The notes under the pieces: generated by a model
Told to the model about the DNA's origin: nothing
The model's input: the letters and a program-made list of their open reading frames with translations, nothing else
Databases searched by the model: none
Position numbers and translations under genes: made by a program
Source of the DNA: CAWKPF01 sp963851415
GTDB lineage: Bacteria; Acidobacteriota; Thermoanaerobaculia; Multivoradales; Multivoraceae
Reading direction: 5' to 3'
Assembly: GCA_963851415.1 (NCBI GenBank)
Contig: CAWKPF010000002.1
Coordinates: 3,534,001 to 3,598,000 of the forward strand
Length of the DNA: 64,000 nucleotides
Shown here: positions 61,087 to 64,000 of the stretch, piece by piece
How positions within the stretch are numbered: position 1 is the stretch's first letter
Layout: each line of letters begins with the position of its first letter

Positions 61087-63608
61087 CGCGGTGCGTCTGC
61101 GCGAATCATCCTCAGACCGAAGACGGTCGCGATCTGGCTCCCCGCCCTGGCCTCGAACCGCACGGTGACGCTGTCCTTGCCGCGGGCGAGCTCGGCAGGG
61201 ATCGGATACTCGACCTCGTAGAAGCGAGGCGGCTCACTGCGGCCGACCTCGGCTTCGGCGAGGCGCTGCCCGTCGATCCGGATCTCGAATGCCGCCGGAG
61301 TGCCGCGTCGGTCCTCGCTGTAGTGGGTGAGAATCAGGGTCATGGGGTGCTCCGGCTCCACAGGCAGCCGGTAGGAGAACCAGCCGGTCCCTCTTCGTCC
61401 CGGGCGCCCCAGGATGCGCTGGGGCATCGACTCCTCCCCCTCAAACTGGAACGGGCGGTCGAACACGGTCTCGCCCGGCTCCAGGTAGGCGACGGTCGCG
61501 GCCTCGAGCAATCGAAGTCGCTCTGCTCGCTCGGCGTAGCGCTCCCTCTCGGTCTCCCACTCCTCTGGAGTGAACAGATCCCAGTAGGTCGTGTAGAGAC
61601 GCCGGTGGAGCCGGTACATCGGCACCAGATCGAGGTCCCGCGCTCGACCGGCTGGATCGGGCTCGCGTCCGACGCCCTCGAGGCGAAACACGCGCGGTCC
61701 CTCCGCGACCGGTTTCAGCCAGTCTGCTACGGGCCGACCGGCCGCCACCAGCACCGGTACCCTGGGCGGCTCGGTACGCTCCACCTCCTCGCCGACCTCG
61801 TCGGCGTCACTCCGGCGTCGTCGCTCGATCTCGGGTCCCAGGTCCCCGGCCAACACCAGCGGCCCCCACAGGATCGCTGCGCGGCGTGGATCGTCGGGCA
61901 GCGGCTCGAGGCGCAGGGTCTTGGGCAGGGAGATCTCGACCACGTCACCGTCGCGCCACTCGCGTTCGAGCTCGATCCAGGTGCTGACCTCGGCATCGGT
62001 GTCGTAGCGGCGCAGGCCCTGGGGATCGGCCGGATCGTCTTCGATCAGTCCCTCGCTACCGGCCGGGCGGCGATTCGGAGGTGAGACCGCGATCCGCTCC
62101 CCGTTGATCCGAACGGAGAACTCGTCCGTCACCCAGTACGGGCGGCGGAGCGAGAGAAGGAAGCGGCGGGGCGACTCGAGCTCGAGCGTGAGCCGCGCCG
62201 AATCTCCTTCGGGGAGATCCGTGTCCATCCTCAGTGAGATTCCGTCTTCCGGCCAGGCGGCGGTGGAAGGGGCGTACAGGCAGACCCAGAGTCGTTCGCC
62301 CGAACGGTAGTAGAGCCCCTCACCGTGCAGGGCGTGGCTCTCCATTCCCGAGCCGACGCAGCAGGTGAAGCTGCGCTGCATGTCCTGATACTCGCGCTGC
62401 ACTCCGCGTCCGACCGGCACCATGTAGCAGGTGCGGCCGTCTTCGGGATCGATCGATGCCAGGATGTGATTGAACAGCGCTCGTTCGTGGAAGTCGGCGT
62501 AGTGCACCTCGGGAGTCAACTCGAACAGGCGACGCGTGAGCTTGAGCATGTTGTAGACGTTGCAGGTTTCCGCGGTTCGGCCGTCGACCCGGTCGCTCAA
62601 ATGGTCGGGCGGTCCGAAGTACTCGTCTCGACCGTGGCCACCGCTGGCGAAGCTGTGGTGCTGCACGACCCGATTCCAGAAGAACGCTGCGGCGAGCAGG
62701 TCCTCTGCGTTGCCGGTGAGGGCATAGCGGTCGGCCGAGCCGATGAGCTTCGGGATCTGGGTGTTACCGTGCACGTTCGCCAGGAAGTCCTGGTGCCGCT
62801 GGAGCGGCTCGATGAAAGCCCGATGCTCGAACTGGAACGACAGCTCGAGCCAACGAGGATCCTCGGTGTCGGCATAGAGATCGACCATGATCTCGTTCAT
62901 GCCCCCGAACTCGGTGTTGAGCATGTGCTGGATCTGGGACTGGTCGAGCTCGAACAGCACTCCTTCGGCCCACGCCGCGAAAGCGATCTCGACCTCGAGC
63001 GCCTTCGTGTTGCCGGTGTAACGATAGGCGTCGCGCAGGCCGGCGAAGGTCTTGTGCAGCGTGTACCAGGGCGCCCATTCGCCGTTGAGGTCGAACGCTG
63101 CCGCCCGGATCTCGCCTCGCGCCAACTGCTCGAAGCAGCGGCGACCCCCCTCGAGGGCGCTCAGGTAGCCGTCACCGTGCGCCTCCTGGACCTGCGCCAG
63201 CTCGTCGACGACATAGTCGGCGCGCTCCTTGAAGGCTCGATCGCCGGTGGCCGCCCACATCAGGCTCACGCCCGAAAGGTAGTGGCCGGCAATGTGCCCG
63301 GTGAGATTTCGGCCGGGCCCGTCCCAGCCGCCGTAGCCCTCGGCCTTCGGGCCGAGACCGGCACGCTCGCGATAGAAGGCGAGCATTCGATCGGGCTCGA
63401 GGGCGAGCAGATACGCGCCGTCGAGATCCTGGGCGTGCCCGAGCGGTCCGCCGACGAGGCGAACCCGAGACAGACCTGGAGACTCGGCCTCCACCAGGGT
63501 GCGGTGCACGTCGCCAGGCGGACATCGAGCGTGAGCAGGAGTCCGAAGCAGAGGCGTCACGGTGGCCCCCAGGCCCATCTTCAGAACGGTTCGCCGCTGT
63601 AGCGTCAT
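61083..63608 (-). CDS. Tat-exported GH127-like (DUF1680) glycoside hydrolase
   Basis: 841 residues. QRRTVLKMGLGATVTPLL is a twin-arginine-type signal. The catalytic (alpha/alpha)6 barrel, about 50-430, carries GHYLSGVSLMWAATGD, WYTLHKTFAGLRDAY, the Glu-Cys in TAETCNVYNMLKLTR and the Cys pair in SFTCCVGSGMESHA, matching the zinc-thiolate active site of Bifidobacterium HypBA1 (beta-L-arabinofuranosidase). C-terminal beta domains follow, the last (from about 715; FQFEGEESMPQRILGRPGR) resembling the DUF6805 end of related proteins. The substrate is probably an arabinose- or galactose-type linkage; not determinable. It is followed upstream by another minus-strand secreted-type gene. Confidence 0.9.
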   Translation of the reverse strand: MTLQRRTVLKMGLGATVTPLLRTPAHARCPPGDVHRTLVEAESPGLSRVRLVGGPLGHAQDLDGAYLLALEPDRMLAFYRERAGLGPKAEGYGGWDGPGRNLTGHIAGHYLSGVSLMWAATGDRAFKERADYVVDELAQVQEAHGDGYLSALEGGRRCFEQLARGEIRAAAFDLNGEWAPWYTLHKTFAGLRDAYRYTGNTKALEVEIAFAAWAEGVLFELDQSQIQHMLNTEFGGMNEIMVDLYADTEDPRWLELSFQFEHRAFIEPLQRHQDFLANVHGNTQIPKLIGSADRYALTGNAEDLLAAAFFWNRVVQHHSFASGGHGRDEYFGPPDHLSDRVDGRTAETCNVYNMLKLTRRLFELTPEVHYADFHERALFNHILASIDPEDGRTCYMVPVGRGVQREYQDMQRSFTCCVGSGMESHALHGEGLYYRSGERLWVCLYAPSTAAWPEDGISLRMDTDLPEGDSARLTLELESPRRFLLSLRRPYWVTDEFSVRINGERIAVSPPNRRPAGSEGLIEDDPADPQGLRRYDTDAEVSTWIELEREWRDGDVVEISLPKTLRLEPLPDDPRRAAILWGPLVLAGDLGPEIERRRRSDADEVGEEVERTEPPRVPVLVAAGRPVADWLKPVAEGPRVFRLEGVGREPDPAGRARDLDLVPMYRLHRRLYTTYWDLFTPEEWETERERYAERAERLRLLEAATVAYLEPGETVFDRPFQFEGEESMPQRILGRPGRRGTGWFSYRLPVEPEHPMTLILTHYSEDRRGTPAAFEIRIDGQRLAEAEVGRSEPPRFYEVEYPIPAELARGKDSVTVRFEARAGSQIATVFGLRMIRADAPR

Positions 63609-63717
63609 GCGCGCTCCTCCTCGCCGGCGCTCGAGGTCACTCTCTCGCGTCCGTGTGGTCCGAGGCTACTCCAATCGGGACGCTGCTCGACACTCGCTCC
63701 CCGGCTGAGGGATCGGC

Positions 63718-64000
63718 TCAAAACGAGATTCGCTCGATGGCCATCCAGCGGTCGCCGCTGTGCACGGGTCCGGCCAGCGGTGCGCGCGCTTCGAGCAACG
63801 GCGCGGCCGATTCTGGGAGCTCGAGCGCGGTATCCATGACGAGATGTTCGTGGCGTTCTCTCGACCCGAGGTCCAGCACGATCTCGACGCCGTCAGCGGG
63901 AGGTGCATACACGCTGATCAAGTCGTACTCTCGGTCGGCCGAGTCGCGACGGATGTTGGAGGCGTCTCGGCCGGCGATCTGCACGCCCTCGAGCTCGGCC
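63718..64000 (-). CDS. C-terminal part of a protein cut by the window end
   Basis: Only the last ~93 residues lie in the window (the gene starts beyond 64000). The visible part reads REYDLISVYAPPADGVEIVL with later EARAPLAGPVHSGDRWMAIE, a beta-rich segment that resembles the C-terminal domain of some secreted M28 peptidases, but the identification is weak. It ends 109 bp upstream of the GH127-like gene on the same strand and could be in the same operon. Confidence 0.45.
   Translation of the reverse strand, partial: AELEGVQIAGRDASNIRRDSADREYDLISVYAPPADGVEIVLDLGSRERHEHLVMDTALELPESAAPLLEARAPLAGPVHSGDRWMAIERISF

Noticed and set aside
1..64000. CRISPR arrays, insertion sequences, integrase/attachment sites, tRNA or rRNA genes
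   Set aside because: I looked for regularly spaced repeats, transposase motifs and tRNA T-loop/anticodon patterns by eye and found none that hold up.

Overview
High-GC bacterial chromosome with densely packed genes and no phage, insertion sequence, tRNA, rRNA or CRISPR array that I can see. The best guess is an Acidobacteriota member near Thermoanaerobaculia. Supporting signs are two very long 'ADOP'-type MacB/FtsX permeases (one in an operon with a PadR repressor), a secreted PQQ-type sugar dehydrogenase ending in two copies of the W-F-F...LDG...NG..W module common in that group, a DUF4097 repeat protein, a fused cytochrome c/copper-monooxygenase-like protein and a ba3-type oxidase. The taxonomy is inference.

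Layout. 1-3.6 kb: small membrane protein, cytochrome c/copper protein, DUF2911 protein, TMEM220-like protein. 3.6-10.1 kb: a Pat-like CoA ligase/acetyltransferase divergent from an operon of acetyl-CoA-synthetase-like enzyme, acyl carrier protein, SDR and SMP-30 lactonase. 10.1-14.2 kb: nested palindrome, three 17-bp tandem repeats, Dps, a degenerate PP2C-like protein, an Ig-like lipoprotein and a DUF4097 protein. 14.4-17.5 kb: an FG-GAP/metzincin/DUF11 secreted protease broken by a one-base loss in a G run, with an oppositely oriented FG-GAP remnant at its 5' side. 17.7-21.2 kb: 2,2-dialkylglycine decarboxylase, YdcF protein, R2-like ligand-binding oxidase.

21.3-32.5 kb is the most interesting region: a tightly coupled minus-strand operon that reads, 5' to 3', sulfotransferase, lysyl-PG-synthase-like membrane protein, polyprenyl-type GT2, seryl-tRNA-synthetase-like amino acid:[carrier protein] ligase, 2OG-Fe(II) oxygenase, carrier protein, NeuD-like hexapeptide protein, WbqC-like protein and two tandem WecE-type sugar aminotransferases. 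A GT39-like glycosyltransferase lies upstream. I infer a carrier-protein route that puts a (possibly hydroxylated) amino acid on an amino sugar of a surface glycan. Two of the enzymes (NeuD-like and the second WecE) lack canonical catalytic residues.

32.6-37.4 kb: GST, dienelactone hydrolase, nitroreductase, secreted sugar dehydrogenase. 37.4-43.3 kb: ADOP permease, then an ABC ATPase/permease/LssY_C-lipoprotein operon. 43.4-45.8 kb: ba3-type oxidase subunits I, II and a 54-residue IIa. 45.9-49.0 kb: ADOP permease under a PadR repressor with a perfect palindromic operator. 49.1-54.3 kb: secreted proteins (unknown family, cytochrome/PQQ propeller, ankyrin-beta-lactamase fusion). 54.5-61.1 kb: CusCBA-type heavy-metal efflux with a small Cys/His protein in front. 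61.1-64 kb: Tat-exported GH127-like hydrolase and a gene cut by the window end.
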